From Bacteroidales bacterium (GTDB lineage Bacteria; Bacteroidota; Bacteroidia; Bacteroidales; WCHB1-69), in contig JAGCCZ010000024.1 in the NCBI GenBank assembly GCA_017651425.1, positions 1 through 53,648 of the forward strand: DNA of 53,648 bases. The letters are read 5' to 3'. The first letter of the stretch is position 1, and each line of letters begins with the position of its first letter. Positions 1 through 9,087 of the stretch are shown here, in pieces. Below the pieces are notes generated by a model that ran no database searches, was not told where the DNA came from, and saw only the letters and a program-made list of their open reading frames with translations. A program made the translations under genes and the position numbers.

Positions 1-6
1 ATAGCA

Positions 7-50
7 ATGGTTATTTCTCTGTTTTTCAGAAAAATAACCATCTTTTTTTT
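7..50 (+). terminator. Rho-independent terminator-like hairpin at the left edge
   Basis: A 10-bp inverted repeat (ATGGTTATTT at 7-16, AAATAACCAT at 32-41) is followed directly by a run of eight T. It would end a rightward transcript entering from outside the window; the gene served is not visible. Confidence 0.65.
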
Positions 51-109
51 AAAGTATGGAAAAGCACAAAAGTCGAGCTTGCAATCTTGCAAAAAAATGT
101 AAAAAAAAA

Positions 110-136
110 GAGGATGACTACTTTTTAGTCACCCTC
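110..136. repeat. Hairpin with GTCACCCTC arm, possible IS end
   Basis: GAGGATGACTA (110-120) pairs imperfectly with TAGTCACCCTC (126-136). The segment CTTTTTAGTCACCCTC recurs, reverse-complemented, in the hairpin at 53335-53369 downstream of the partial transposase. This suggests, but does not prove, that the left edge holds the end of a related insertion sequence. Confidence 0.35.
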
Positions 137-147
137 AGTTATGGGAT

Positions 148-167
148 GTCCGCACGGGTGTGCGGAC
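148..167. repeat. Perfect 8-bp stem-loop (GTCCGCAC-GGGT-GTGCGGAC)
   Basis: This is a perfect GC-rich inverted repeat with a four-base loop and no T-run after it, so it is not an obvious intrinsic terminator. The rest of 168-279 shows nothing recognisable. Confidence 0.5.
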
Positions 168-279
168 AAGGAAAACAATGCGCATCTAATCATAACAAAG
201 AATGCAACTGCACATGTAATCTGCTATGCTAATCCGTAATAACAAAAAAAAACTACAGGTCAACATCCATATCATTGCC

Positions 280-318
280 AAAAAAAAGGAGTTGAGAAAA
301 ATCCCAACTCCTTTTTTT
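280..318 (-). terminator. Terminator of ppdK
   Basis: Arms GGAGTTG (288-294) and CAACTCC (305-311) lie between an A-run and a T-run. Read on the minus strand, the hairpin sits about 20 bases after the ppdK stop and is followed by eight T, so it fits a terminator for ppdK. It could also work in the other direction. Confidence 0.85.
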
Positions 319-334
319 AAATCCAAATTTCAGA

Positions 335-3052
335 TTATCTTTCTTCCTCGATGGCAGCCTGTGCTGCGGCCAGACGTGCGACGGGCACGCGGAACGGCGA
401 GCAGCTGACGTAGTTCAGACCAGCCTTGTAGAAGAAATGCACGGAAGCGGGGTCGCCGCCGTGTTCACCGCAGACACCGCACTTGAGGTTGGCGCGTTGG
501 CCACGGCCACGCTCCACACCAAGCTTCACCAACTGTCCGACACCTTCCTGATCGAGGGTGTTGAACGGGTCGGCGGGGATGATCTTCTCCTCGATGTAGT
601 CCTTCACGATGGCGTTCACGTCGTCGCGGCTGAAGCCGAAGGTCATCTGGGTGAGATCGTTGGTACCGAAGCTGAAGAACTGGGCCACACTGGCAATCTG
701 GTCGGCCACGAGGGTGGCGCGCGGAATCTCGATCATCGTGCCATAGAGGTAGTTGATCTCGACGCCGAACTTGGCTTCCACTTCCTTCTTCACGCGGTCG
801 GCGATAGCCTTCTGGTGCTCAAGCTCCTTGACGTTGATGGTAAGCGGAACCATGATCTCCAAATGCGGGTCGAAGCCTTCCGTCATCAATTCAGCGGTAG
901 CCTGGAACAGGGCGCGGAACTGGGTCTCCGTGATTTCGGGATAGACGATGCCGAGACGGACACCGCGCAGACCCATCATCGGGTTCACCTCGTTGAGGGC
1001 GTCGATGCGCTTCTTGATCTCCTCGAAGCTGATGCCACGCTCCTGGGCGAGAGCGCGCTGCTTCTCCTCGGTGTGAGGCACAAACTCGTGCAACGGCGGG
1101 TCCATCAAGCGGAAGGTCAGCGGCTTGCCGTCCAAAACCTTCAGTGTGCCCTTGGCGGCGTTCTTGATGTACGGCTCAAGCTCGTTGAGGGCGGCCACGC
1201 GCTCCTCGGTGGTGTTGGCGAGAATCATGTTGCGCAACTTGGCGAGAGGCTCTTCGCTGTTCTTGCCATAGAACATGTGTTCGATACGGAACAGACCGAT
1301 ACCCTCGGCGCCAAAGTTGACGGCGTTCTGAGCATCTTCGGGGTTGTCGGCGTTGGTGCGGACACCCATCTTGCGGTATTTGTCAACCAGTGCCATGAAT
1401 TGCTGGAAGAGCGGGTTCTCGGTGGCATTGATCATACCCACGGGCTCGGCATAGACCCAGCCCTTGGAGCCGTTCAGGCTGATGGTGTCACCCTCCTTGA
1501 ACTGCTGGTCACCAATCTTGACGATGCCGTTCTCGAGGTCGATCTTGACGGCGTCGCAGCCCACGATGCAGCACTTGCCCCAGCCACGGGCCACGAGGGC
1601 GGCGTGGGAGGTCATACCGCCACGGGCGGTCAGGATGCCGTCGGCGGCGCGCATACCCTCGACGTCTTCGGGGTTGGTTTCCTCGCGGACCAGGACGTTG
1701 GCCACCTTGGCGGCGCGATACTCTTTGGCCTTCTCGCTGGTGAGGGCGATTTTACCCACGGCACCACCAGGACCTGCGGGCAGACCTTTAGCGATAACGG
1801 TGTGCTTCTTCTCGTCAGCGGTGTCGAGGATCGGGTGGAGCAGCTCGTCGAGTTGCTCGGGGGTGAGGCGCATCACGACTTCCTTCTCGTCGATGAGGCC
1901 TTCCTTCAGCATGTCGAGAGCCATCGTCAGAGCGGCCACGCCGGTGCGTTTGCCGACACGACACTGCAGCATATAGAGCTTGCCGTCCTGAATGGTGAAC
2001 TCGATGTCGAGCATATCGTGGTAGTTCTCTTCAAGGATGCGGCGCACCTCGCAGAGTTCCTTATAAGTTTCAGGCATCAGCTCCTGCATGGAATGCATAT
2101 GCTTGTTCTGCTCGTTCTTGGTATCGTCGTTCAGCGGGTTGGGGGTACGGATACCGGCCACCACATCTTCGCCTTGGGCGTTGATCAGCCATTCGCCGTA
2201 GAACTGGTTGTCGCCAGTGGCGGGGTTACGGGTGAAAGCCACGCCAGTAGCGGAGCCGTCGCCCATGTTGCCGAACACCATCGTCTGCACGTTGACAGCA
2301 GTGCCCCAGTCATCGGGGATGCCTTCAATGCGACGGTAGGAGATGGCCTTCTTGCCGTTCCAGCTCTTGAACACGGCCTTGATGCCGCCTTCGAGTTGGG
2401 CCTCGGCGTCATCCGGGAACTCGGTGCCCAGCACCTCTTTGATGCGGACCTTGAAGTCCTCGGCCAGTTGCTGGAGCTCTTCAGCCTTCAGTTCGGTGTC
2501 GGATTTGTAGCCTTTGGCTTCCTTGTAAGCGTCGAGCATATCGTCAAGTTGCTTGCGGATGCTCTTGCCGTCGGCGGGCTCGATGCCTTCGGCCTTCTCC
2601 ATCACGACGTCGGCATACATCATAATAAGACGACGGTAGGAGTCATAGACAAAGCGTGGGTTGTTGGTCTTCTTGATGAGACCGGGGATGGTCTTGGAGC
2701 AGAGACCGATATTGAGCACGGTGTCCATCATGCCGGGCATTGACTTGCGGGCGCCGGAGCGGCAGCTGACGAGCAACGGGTTCTCGGGGTCGCCGTATTT
2801 CATGCCCATGATGTTCTCCATATTCTTCATTCCGGCGTGGACTTCGTCCATAAGGCCGGCGGGAAGTTGGCAATTGTTTTGATAATAGGCGGTGCAGCAT
2901 TCGGTGGTGATGGTCAAGCCAGCCGGCACGGGCAGCTTGAGCAAGCACATCTCGGCGAGGTTGGCACCTTTGCCACCCAGAAGGTTTTTCATATCAGCCT
3001 TACCCTCGGCTGTCTTTCCTCCAAAGGTGTAAACATACTTTATATTACTCAT
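335..3052 (-). CDS. ppdK: Pyruvate, phosphate dikinase
   Basis: Cytoplasmic enzyme that interconverts pyruvate + ATP + Pi with phosphoenolpyruvate + AMP + PPi. In anaerobic Bacteroidota it links glycolysis and gluconeogenesis. The 905 residues have the full-length family order. The N-terminal ATP-grasp region (about 1-340) has a glycine-rich stretch near 24-32 and an SCRSGARKSMPGMMDTVLN segment near 96-114. The swivelling phosphohistidine domain has TARGGMTSHAALVARG with the acceptor His at about 483. The C-terminal PEP/pyruvate barrel ends in the CGVCGEHGG motif that holds the catalytic Cys. I chose the ATG at 3052 because the frame continues 39 codons upstream through a promoter-like element (3098-3124) and those extra residues do not resemble the family. 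The gene appears monocistronic, with its own promoter and terminator. Confidence 0.97.
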   Translation of the reverse strand: MSNIKYVYTFGGKTAEGKADMKNLLGGKGANLAEMCLLKLPVPAGLTITTECCTAYYQNNCQLPAGLMDEVHAGMKNMENIMGMKYGDPENPLLVSCRSGARKSMPGMMDTVLNIGLCSKTIPGLIKKTNNPRFVYDSYRRLIMMYADVVMEKAEGIEPADGKSIRKQLDDMLDAYKEAKGYKSDTELKAEELQQLAEDFKVRIKEVLGTEFPDDAEAQLEGGIKAVFKSWNGKKAISYRRIEGIPDDWGTAVNVQTMVFGNMGDGSATGVAFTRNPATGDNQFYGEWLINAQGEDVVAGIRTPNPLNDDTKNEQNKHMHSMQELMPETYKELCEVRRILEENYHDMLDIEFTIQDGKLYMLQCRVGKRTGVAALTMALDMLKEGLIDEKEVVMRLTPEQLDELLHPILDTADEKKHTVIAKGLPAGPGGAVGKIALTSEKAKEYRAAKVANVLVREETNPEDVEGMRAADGILTARGGMTSHAALVARGWGKCCIVGCDAVKIDLENGIVKIGDQQFKEGDTISLNGSKGWVYAEPVGMINATENPLFQQFMALVDKYRKMGVRTNADNPEDAQNAVNFGAEGIGLFRIEHMFYGKNSEEPLAKLRNMILANTTEERVAALNELEPYIKNAAKGTLKVLDGKPLTFRLMDPPLHEFVPHTEEKQRALAQERGISFEEIKKRIDALNEVNPMMGLRGVRLGIVYPEITETQFRALFQATAELMTEGFDPHLEIMVPLTINVKELEHQKAIADRVKKEVEAKFGVEINYLYGTMIEIPRATLVADQIASVAQFFSFGTNDLTQMTFGFSRDDVNAIVKDYIEEKIIPADPFNTLDQEGVGQLVKLGVERGRGQRANLKCGVCGEHGGDPASVHFFYKAGLNYVSCSPFRVPVARLAAAQAAIEEER

Positions 3053-3097
3053 ACTTAATGTTTTAGATTGATTAGAACTAATTTCTTTTAAGAGGCG

Positions 3098-3124
3098 CAA
3101 AGATAACAAAAAATCGTTTTCCAA
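3098..3124 (-). promoter_or_regulatory. Bacteroidota-type promoter of ppdK
   Basis: On the minus strand TATCTTTG (TAnnTTTG -7 consensus) lies at 3098-3105, and TTGG, a plausible -33 element, lies at 3121-3124. It is about 46 bases upstream of the ppdK ATG. Confidence 0.6.
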
Positions 3125-3261
3125 GAAGCGTTTTTTTTGGTTTTTCATAAAGGGCCGGGAAAAGGTCACAGATTGTCATTTTTTCAACTATTTTGCAACA
3201 AAAGGAGATAAAAATCGCCAGTCCGTCGAAATCCAATAAAAGAGGATTCGCCTTTATGAAC

Positions 3262-3294
3262 AAAAAAAACGACGCCTTTCGGTGTCGTTTTTTT
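3262..3294 (-). terminator. Terminator downstream of tRNA-Leu
   Basis: ACGACGCC (3269-3276) and GGTGTCGT (3281-3288) form a hairpin flanked by A- and T-runs. On the minus strand it lies 11 bases after the tRNA end and is followed by eight T. Confidence 0.8.
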
Positions 3295-3304
3295 CGATTT
3301 GCAG

Positions 3305-3388
3305 TGCCCAGGACAAGAGTCGAACTTGCACGGGAGTACTCCCACTACCCCCTCAAAGTAGCGTGTCTACCAATTCCACCACCTGGGC
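3305..3388 (-). tRNA. tRNA-Leu (anticodon GAG)
   Basis: The minus strand gives a full class II cloverleaf. The acceptor arms are GCCCAGG and CCTGGGC with discriminator A. The D-arm contains TTGGTAGAC, the anticodon stem is CTACT/GGTAG around loop TTGAGGG (anticodon GAG, reading CUU/CUC), a long variable arm follows, and the T-arm contains GTTCGACTC. The length is 84 bases and CCA is not encoded. Confidence 0.95.
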
Positions 3389-3402
3389 TCGTTTTGCGGC
3401 GG

Positions 3403-3410
3403 CAAAAATA
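3403..3410 (-). promoter_or_regulatory. -7 box of tRNA-Leu
   Basis: The minus-strand octamer TATTTTTG matches TAnnTTTG and lies 15 bases before the tRNA 5' end. No clear -33 element was seen. Confidence 0.55.
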
Positions 3411-3467
3411 CATTTTTTTTAATATGGTTCATCACCATTTGAATTTTTTTTATTCGAAAAAATTTCG

Positions 3468-3475
3468 TATCTTTG
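3468..3475 (+). promoter_or_regulatory. -7 box upstream of the GT5-like gene
   Basis: TATCTTTG matches the Bacteroidota -7 consensus 20 bases before the ATG at 3495. A well-spaced -33 box is not evident. Confidence 0.5.
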
Positions 3476-3494
3476 CACACGCAAAAAAGTTAAC

Positions 3495-4313
3495 ATGGCA
3501 AAGAAGAAAGTCTTATTCATTACCCCGGAGATATTTCCCTATTTTCCAGAGGGTTACATTTCCAACATCTGCCGATACCTCCCGCAAGGCATCCAAGAAC
3601 GCGAAAATGAGATTCGCACGTTCATGCCAAAATTCGGTTGTGTAAACGAGCATCGGCACATGTTGCACGAAGTCATTCGCCTCTCGGGGCAGAATATTAT
3701 CATCGAGGATACCGACCATCCGCTCATCATCAAGGTCGCCTCGCTCCAAAATGTCCGCATGCAGATTTACTTCATCGACAGCGAGGACTATTTCAAGAGG
3801 AAGACGCCCTACTACGATGCGGAGGGCAACTTCTATCCCGACAACGACTCCCGTGCCATCTTTTATGCCAAAGGTGTGATGGAGACTGTCCGCAAGTTGG
3901 GCTGGGAGCCTGACATCATCCACTGTCATGGCTGGATTTCCGCGTTGGTGCCACTGTTTATCAAGACCGTTTACAAGGACGACCCGCTGCTGCAAGGCTG
4001 CAAAATCGTCTATACCATCTTCCCGGACTCCTTTCCGGAGAAGTTCTCGACCAGTTTCGGCAAGAAACTCCGCCAGACCAACATCCCGCGCGAATGCCTG
4101 CGCCATTTCCGCAACCCCGGCTACGACCAGATCGTCCAAACCGCCGTGGATTTCTCCGACGCCGTGGCACTCACCACCGACATCAAGAAACGACTCCTCA
4201 CTTATGTGGAACAGTCAGGCAAACCTGTCCTGCAACACCCTGAAGATGACAACTACGTGGACCTTTACGATGAATTCTACGACGAATTGTTAGCCCAACG
4301 GGACAACGGATAG
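3495..4313 (+). CDS. Short glycogen/starch synthase-like protein (GT5 N-terminal lobe only)
   Basis: A 272-residue protein resembling the N-terminal Rossmann lobe of GT5 glycogen/starch synthases. Visible are the starting strand KKVLFITPEIFPYF (residues 3-16) and the family motif IIHCHGW near residue 140. Active GT5 enzymes are about 480 residues with two lobes; here the whole C-terminal nucleotide-sugar lobe is absent. The ADP-glucose-binding K-x-G-G motif expected just after the first strand is replaced by PEGYISNICRYLP. From memory, a short protein of this kind next to a DUF4270 lipoprotein is a recurring Bacteroidales arrangement. I therefore infer a non-catalytic or partner-dependent role rather than a fresh truncation. 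It lies 3 bases upstream of the DUF4270 gene, so the two probably share a transcript. Annotation as an active synthase would be unsafe. Confidence 0.8.
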   Translation: MAKKKVLFITPEIFPYFPEGYISNICRYLPQGIQERENEIRTFMPKFGCVNEHRHMLHEVIRLSGQNIIIEDTDHPLIIKVASLQNVRMQIYFIDSEDYFKRKTPYYDAEGNFYPDNDSRAIFYAKGVMETVRKLGWEPDIIHCHGWISALVPLFIKTVYKDDPLLQGCKIVYTIFPDSFPEKFSTSFGKKLRQTNIPRECLRHFRNPGYDQIVQTAVDFSDAVALTTDIKKRLLTYVEQSGKPVLQHPEDDNYVDLYDEFYDELLAQRDNG

Positions 4314-4316
4314 TCT

Positions 4317-5630
4317 ATGAAAACACTTCGGCTTATCGGCATCCTTGCCGTACTGACATGCTTTTTGGCAGCATGCGACAACCAGACCTCCTCCATCGGT
4401 CTCGGACTCACCGACCAGCTCGGCACCGATTTCACGGACACGGTGACCTTGCAGGCCTATTCCATCCTGGAGGACACCATCAACACCACCAACACCAGCG
4501 CCAACCTGATCGGGCATCTGCACGATCCCGTCTTCGGCGACCTTACAGCTTCCACATATGCCCAATTCGACCTCTCGGGCGCGTCCGTGAACTTTGGCGA
4601 CCACCCCGTGGTCGATTCCGTAGTGCTCTCATTACAACTCTCCTCCTGGTACGGGGACACCACCTCGCAAGTGGGCATCCGCGTCTATCAACTCACCGAA
4701 CCGTTCTCTTCCGAAACCAATTACTACAATACCAGCACGTTAAGTTTTGACCCCACACCGCTGAACTATGCCCAAACCGGCTATGCCATCCAACCCAACA
4801 CTTCGGTCATCGTCGATACGGGCAACTACAGCGCCCACCTGCGCATCCGCCTCACACAGACTTTCGGACAATATCTTCTTGACAACCAAGATCGGATGGC
4901 CAACTCCTCCTCTTTTCAGGAATTTTTCAAAGGCTTGTGCATCTCTGCAGTCTCCCACACCGGATCCACGGGCTATGTGCTGCTCACGAACATGACCAGT
5001 TCCCTGAGCAGCATCGTGCTGTACTATCACAACGAGAGCAGCGGAACCACCAAATACACCTTCCCCTGCGACGCCGAGTGCTGCAGGTTCACCCATTTTG
5101 ACCATGACTACACAGCCTCCTCCAACGTCAGTTTCATCCAGGAGGTGCTGCAAGGCGACCCGTCCGTGGGTGCTACTCATCTGTTCGCGCAGGCCACAGG
5201 CGGCGTGAAGACCCGGATTGCGTTCCCGCACTTAAAAGACGCCTTCAAGTCGCTCGACAACCGCGTGGTCATCAACCGCGCCGAACTGATCATCAAGAAC
5301 CTGTCCCCCTACGAGGAGCACCTTCTTCCTCCGGCAGCCCTCACCCTGCAGGGCATCAAATCCGATGGCAGCATCACCTACCTCCCCGATGACGAATACT
5401 ACACCTCGTCATCCCATTTTGGAGGCTCCTACGACAAGGATAAACACGAGTACCGTTTTCGCATCACACGCTATGTGCAGGACCTCATTCAAGACAATGG
5501 CGACTTGACGGACTCCATCAACCTGGTCGTGCGCGGCTCCGCCGTGCGTGCCAACCGACTCATATTCGGCGGCACCAACCTCGACAATGACCAACGCCTG
5601 CGTCTCGAAATCTCCTACACCACCTTCTGA
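4317..5630 (+). CDS. DUF4270 family lipoprotein
   Basis: A 437-residue secreted lipoprotein. The signal peptide (residues 1-19) ends in a lipobox, LAAC, with the lipidated Cys at 20. The mature region begins with a pattern typical of DUF4270 (GLGLTDQLGTDFTDTVTL, about 28-45). It continues as a beta-rich Ser/Thr-rich chain with no catalytic motif I can recognise. DUF4270 proteins are restricted to Bacteroidota and have no established function. The gene is 3 bases after the GT5-like gene, and its TGA overlaps the ATG of the MATE gene by one base (TGATG), which points to translational coupling in a three-gene transcript. The localisation (outer-membrane or periplasmic face) is inferred from the lipobox only. 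Confidence 0.85.
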   Translation: MKTLRLIGILAVLTCFLAACDNQTSSIGLGLTDQLGTDFTDTVTLQAYSILEDTINTTNTSANLIGHLHDPVFGDLTASTYAQFDLSGASVNFGDHPVVDSVVLSLQLSSWYGDTTSQVGIRVYQLTEPFSSETNYYNTSTLSFDPTPLNYAQTGYAIQPNTSVIVDTGNYSAHLRIRLTQTFGQYLLDNQDRMANSSSFQEFFKGLCISAVSHTGSTGYVLLTNMTSSLSSIVLYYHNESSGTTKYTFPCDAECCRFTHFDHDYTASSNVSFIQEVLQGDPSVGATHLFAQATGGVKTRIAFPHLKDAFKSLDNRVVINRAELIIKNLSPYEEHLLPPAALTLQGIKSDGSITYLPDDEYYTSSSHFGGSYDKDKHEYRFRITRYVQDLIQDNGDLTDSINLVVRGSAVRANRLIFGGTNLDNDQRLRLEISYTTF

Positions 5631-6979
5631 TGCCACAGCAACTTTCCGTCACCAACAAGGAGATCTGGCAGATCACCTACCCTATCATATTTGGCAACCT
5701 GGCCCAGACAATCATAGTATTTGTGAACACCGTCTTTTTAGGCCATGTGGGCAAAGCGGAGTTGGGAGCGGCCATGATGGCGGGACTCTACTACCTGATT
5801 TTCACCACTATCCTGCAAGGATTTTCCGTAGGGGTGCAAATCATGGTGGCACGCCGTCTCGGCGAAGGCAACCTCAAGCAAATCGGTTCCATCTTTGAAC
5901 ACGGATTCCTCTTCAACCTGCTCTTGGGCATAGTGATGCTTGTCATCATCCACTTCTGCACGCCAACCCTGCTCGGAGGCATCATCCACTCCCCGCACAT
6001 CCACGAGGCGGCCTTGCGCTTCATCAATTTTCGGCAATGGGGCATCCTCTTTGTCAGCATGAACTTCCTGTTCCGCGCACTCTACGTGGGTCTTTCCAAC
6101 ACCACGATTATCACCTACACGACATTGGCGATGGCTGTCGTCAACATTTTCTTCGACTACAGCCTGATTTTCGGGCACTTTGGGATGCCACAGATGGGTG
6201 TGGCCGGTGCCGGTCTCTCGTCCGTGCTCGCAGAAGCCACCGCCTGCATCTTCTTCTTCCTCTACACCTTCTTCAAATTGCCGTACAAGACATACGGCAT
6301 CTTCTCCTTCAAATCCCTTGAATGGCCTTTGCTCGGACGGGTGTTGCGCATCTCCGTGCCCACCATGTTCCAGCGTCTTTTCTCCTTTGGCACCTGGTTC
6401 CTCTTTTTCGCCCTGATAGAGCATCTTGGCGAGGAGCCGATGGCCATCTCCGGCATCGTGCGGAGTGTGTTCCTGCTCGGCACGTTGACCGCCTTCGCGT
6501 ACGGTGCCTGCGCCAACACTGTCACCAGCCGCCTCATCGGGGCTGGACTGCAAGACGAGGTGCCCCATACCCTGCGCCGCATCCTCAAGCTCTCATTGCT
6601 CACATTGCTGCCCATCCTGCTGTTGCTGGTCATTTTCCCAAAACAGGTCGCCGCCCTCTACACGGAAGACCTGGCCATGGCGGCACGCTCCGTGCCCGCA
6701 CTGTACGTGGTCTATATCACCTCCATCCTCATGTCCGTGACCATGGTCTACTTCGAGTTTATCTCCGGCACGGGAAAAACACTCATCGCCCTGTATCTTG
6801 AAACCGGCGCGCTCGTTTTCTATACCATATATATATACCTCGCCACGGAAGTGTTCCACCTCGCCATCCAATGGGTGTGGACTGCCGACTGGATTTACAC
6901 CTCACTTATGCTTGTCGGCTCGATAATTTTCCTGAAGGTATACCCTTGGAAAACTAAAAACGACCTGTCGGGCCACTGA
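5630..6979 (+). CDS. MATE family efflux transporter
   Basis: A 449-residue inner-membrane protein of the multidrug and toxic compound extrusion type, in the NorM/DinF range. It has about twelve hydrophobic segments. The first, ITYPIIFGNLAQTIIVFVNT (about 14-33), carries the usual MATE N-terminal pattern, followed by a G-AA---GLYYLIFTTILQGFSVGVQIMVARRLG-like segment. The internal repeat arrangement (two six-helix bundles) is apparent from the spacing of the segments. Members exchange Na+ or H+ for cationic drugs or metabolites; the substrate here cannot be told. The start codon overlaps the stop of the DUF4270 gene, so this order and coupling are supported by sequence. Confidence 0.93.
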   Translation: MPQQLSVTNKEIWQITYPIIFGNLAQTIIVFVNTVFLGHVGKAELGAAMMAGLYYLIFTTILQGFSVGVQIMVARRLGEGNLKQIGSIFEHGFLFNLLLGIVMLVIIHFCTPTLLGGIIHSPHIHEAALRFINFRQWGILFVSMNFLFRALYVGLSNTTIITYTTLAMAVVNIFFDYSLIFGHFGMPQMGVAGAGLSSVLAEATACIFFFLYTFFKLPYKTYGIFSFKSLEWPLLGRVLRISVPTMFQRLFSFGTWFLFFALIEHLGEEPMAISGIVRSVFLLGTLTAFAYGACANTVTSRLIGAGLQDEVPHTLRRILKLSLLTLLPILLLLVIFPKQVAALYTEDLAMAARSVPALYVVYITSILMSVTMVYFEFISGTGKTLIALYLETGALVFYTIYIYLATEVFHLAIQWVWTADWIYTSLMLVGSIIFLKVYPWKTKNDLSGH

Positions 6980-7002
6980 TGATTGCATTAATTTTTTGAA
7001 CA

Positions 7003-8193
7003 ATGAAGAAAAACAATATAGAAACCATTCCTGAACGGGCGGCACTGATGGCCGTATCCACCCCCTCCGTGTCTGAGGAAAAGACGCGCGAGTATCTCGA
7101 CGAGTTGGCATTTCTGGTCGACACTGCCGGCGGCGTGGCCGTGAAGCAGTTCACCCAGAACCTGCCCTACCCCGACCCGCGCACCTACCTCGGTTCCGGC
7201 AAGATCAAGGATGTCGCCGACTACATCCACGAGAACGGCATCGACCTCCTGGTAGTGGACGACGAGCTGACGCCCAGCCAACAGCGCAATATCGAGCAAA
7301 TCATGCACTGCAAGGTCATGGACCGCACGCACCTCATCCTCGACATTTTTGCCAAGCGCGCACAAACCGCCCACGCCAAAGTGCAGGTGGAGTTGGCGCA
7401 GTACAAATACCTGCTGCCCCGGCTGACAGGACTCTGGACGCACCTTGAGAAACAGCGCGGCGGCATCGGCATGCGCGGACCTGGCGAGAAGGAAATCGAG
7501 ACCGACCGCCGCATCATCCGCCAACGCATCTCCCTGTTAGAGAACCGCCTCAAGGAGATTGACCGCCAGAAAAGGACCCAGCGCAGCCACCGCGACCAGT
7601 ATGTGCGCGTCGCCTTGGTAGGCTATACCAACGTCGGCAAATCGACCATCATGAACATGCTCTCCAACTCCGAAGTGCTCGCCGAAAACAAGCTCTTCGC
7701 CACCCTTGACACCACGGTGCGCAAAGTGGTCTTCGGCAACCTCCCCTTCCTGCTCTCTGACACAGTCGGCTTCATCCGCAAACTGCCGCACAGCCTCGTG
7801 GAATCCTTCAAATCCACCCTTGACGAGATCCGCGAAACCGACCTGCTGCTCCATGTAGTGGACATCAGCCATCCCGACTTTGAGGAACAGATTGCCGTCG
7901 TCAACCAGACTCTCTCCGAAATCGAAGCCGGCGACAAGCCCATGATCATCATCTTCAACAAGATCGACCAATACACCTGGGTGGAAAAGGCCGAGGACGA
8001 CCTGACACCCAAAACAAAAGAGAACATCACCTTGGAGGAGCTCAAAGCCACCTGGATGGCCAAAAGCGCCCACAAGACCTTCTTCATCTCCGCCAAAACA
8101 AAAGAGAATGTCAACGAAATGAAGGAGATGCTCTACGAGGAGATCAAGAAACTGCACATCCAGATCTACCCATACAATAATTTCCTATATTAG
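7003..8193 (+). CDS. hflX: GTPase HflX
   Basis: A 396-residue ribosome-associated GTPase that splits or rescues stalled 70S ribosomes under stress. The N-terminal HflX domain (about 1-190) ends in GGIGMRGPGEKEIETDRR (153-170), a hallmark of the family, followed by a helical linker. The G domain shows G1 GYTNVGKST (207-215), G3 DTVG (253-256) and G4 NKID (319-322). The length is normal. It lies 23 bases after the MATE gene and could be cotranscribed with it. The stop is 9 bases from the convergent end of the metallo-beta-lactamase-fold gene, with no obvious terminator between them. Confidence 0.96.
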   Translation: MKKNNIETIPERAALMAVSTPSVSEEKTREYLDELAFLVDTAGGVAVKQFTQNLPYPDPRTYLGSGKIKDVADYIHENGIDLLVVDDELTPSQQRNIEQIMHCKVMDRTHLILDIFAKRAQTAHAKVQVELAQYKYLLPRLTGLWTHLEKQRGGIGMRGPGEKEIETDRRIIRQRISLLENRLKEIDRQKRTQRSHRDQYVRVALVGYTNVGKSTIMNMLSNSEVLAENKLFATLDTTVRKVVFGNLPFLLSDTVGFIRKLPHSLVESFKSTLDEIRETDLLLHVVDISHPDFEEQIAVVNQTLSEIEAGDKPMIIIFNKIDQYTWVEKAEDDLTPKTKENITLEELKATWMAKSAHKTFFISAKTKENVNEMKEMLYEEIKKLHIQIYPYNNFLY

Positions 8194-8202
8194 GTTTTGG
8201 TC

Positions 8203-9054
8203 CTACTCGGCGTGGAACTCCTCAATCACGCCGGAGTGGGGCAAATGCATGCCGGCCACCACCAATTTGTGATCCTGGATATAGTCATAGACCTCTTTGC
8301 GGGTCTTGGCCGCCAATTGGGGCTCCTGGTCGTAGGTGGGACAGTACTCGGGATGCGACTGCTGCAAAGCCAAGGCGTGGATCAGATCCCCGATAATCAG
8401 CAGATTACCCAATTGGTACATGGTATGCCCTGGCGTATGCCCCGGAGCAAGGATGGCATCCACACCGTCAACCACATTGGGACCGCATTTGAAAGGATGC
8501 GTGTGTCCTTCGTAGGCATCCAACATGCGCTGCACACGCCCGTCGCGCTTCCATGCATTCTGCTCTTCTATCGAAAAATAGACCTCCGCATTCGGGAATG
8601 TCGCCTTGCCACCCGTCAACATCCCGCCAATGTGGTCACCGTGAAAATGCGTCAACATGACCGTGCGGATCTCTTCGGGCTTGATGTCAAGCATTGACAT
8701 TTTGTCCAACAGGGCACCACCCTGATCAATTCCCAAGCCGGCATCGAAGAGGATATAGTCATCGCCTTTTTTCACCAAAAAGCCATTGATGGCGGCCTCT
8801 GCCTCGCCTGTGGGCACTAACTTCTTAATGTCAGCTGGCTTAGCATCCGGAAACAGGTCCATTGACATGCCACGCTCCATGTCTTGCAGCGTCCATAACT
8901 CAAAACCATCAAACTGATAGTGATAGACGCCCGCCACAACCGTGGTGTCCTTCACCTCCTGTGGCTTCGGGGTCGTCTTGTGCTCTTTCTTGTCCGACTG
9001 ACAACAGGCCAGCACAAGCAGGGCCGTAATGAGAAGAAAACAAATCTTTTTCAT
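8203..9054 (-). CDS. Metallo-beta-lactamase-fold hydrolase, predicted lipoprotein
   Basis: A 283-residue secreted MBL-fold hydrolase. The signal peptide ends in a VLAC lipobox with Cys17, followed by a charged Lys/Thr-rich linker to about residue 37. The two-metal site is intact: THFHGDH with His136, His138, Asp140 and His141; a third His in GHTPGH (His206/His210 region); bridging Asp in GDL near 223; and a C-terminal His near 270. The closest general resemblance is to lactonase-type (AHL lactonase-like, class C) MBL proteins rather than beta-lactamases of class B, but the substrate cannot be assigned. It lies 33 bases downstream of xseA on the same strand and could be read from the same transcript. 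Confidence 0.85.
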   Translation of the reverse strand: MKKICFLLITALLVLACCQSDKKEHKTTPKPQEVKDTTVVAGVYHYQFDGFELWTLQDMERGMSMDLFPDAKPADIKKLVPTGEAEAAINGFLVKKGDDYILFDAGLGIDQGGALLDKMSMLDIKPEEIRTVMLTHFHGDHIGGMLTGGKATFPNAEVYFSIEEQNAWKRDGRVQRMLDAYEGHTHPFKCGPNVVDGVDAILAPGHTPGHTMYQLGNLLIIGDLIHALALQQSHPEYCPTYDQEPQLAAKTRKEVYDYIQDHKLVVAGMHLPHSGVIEEFHAE

Positions 9055-9087
9055 ATCCGATTTTTTTGCTCTGAATTTTCTCTTATG

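Noticed and set aside
437..2743. Long 768-codon open frame antisense to ppdK
   Set aside because: It mirrors a strongly biased codon pattern of ppdK on the other strand. The peptide is rich in His, Val, Leu and Gly with no domain, and ppdK has clear motifs.
8194..8202. Terminator between hflX and the MBL-fold gene
   Set aside because: Only nine bases separate the stops and no stem with a T-run is visible there.
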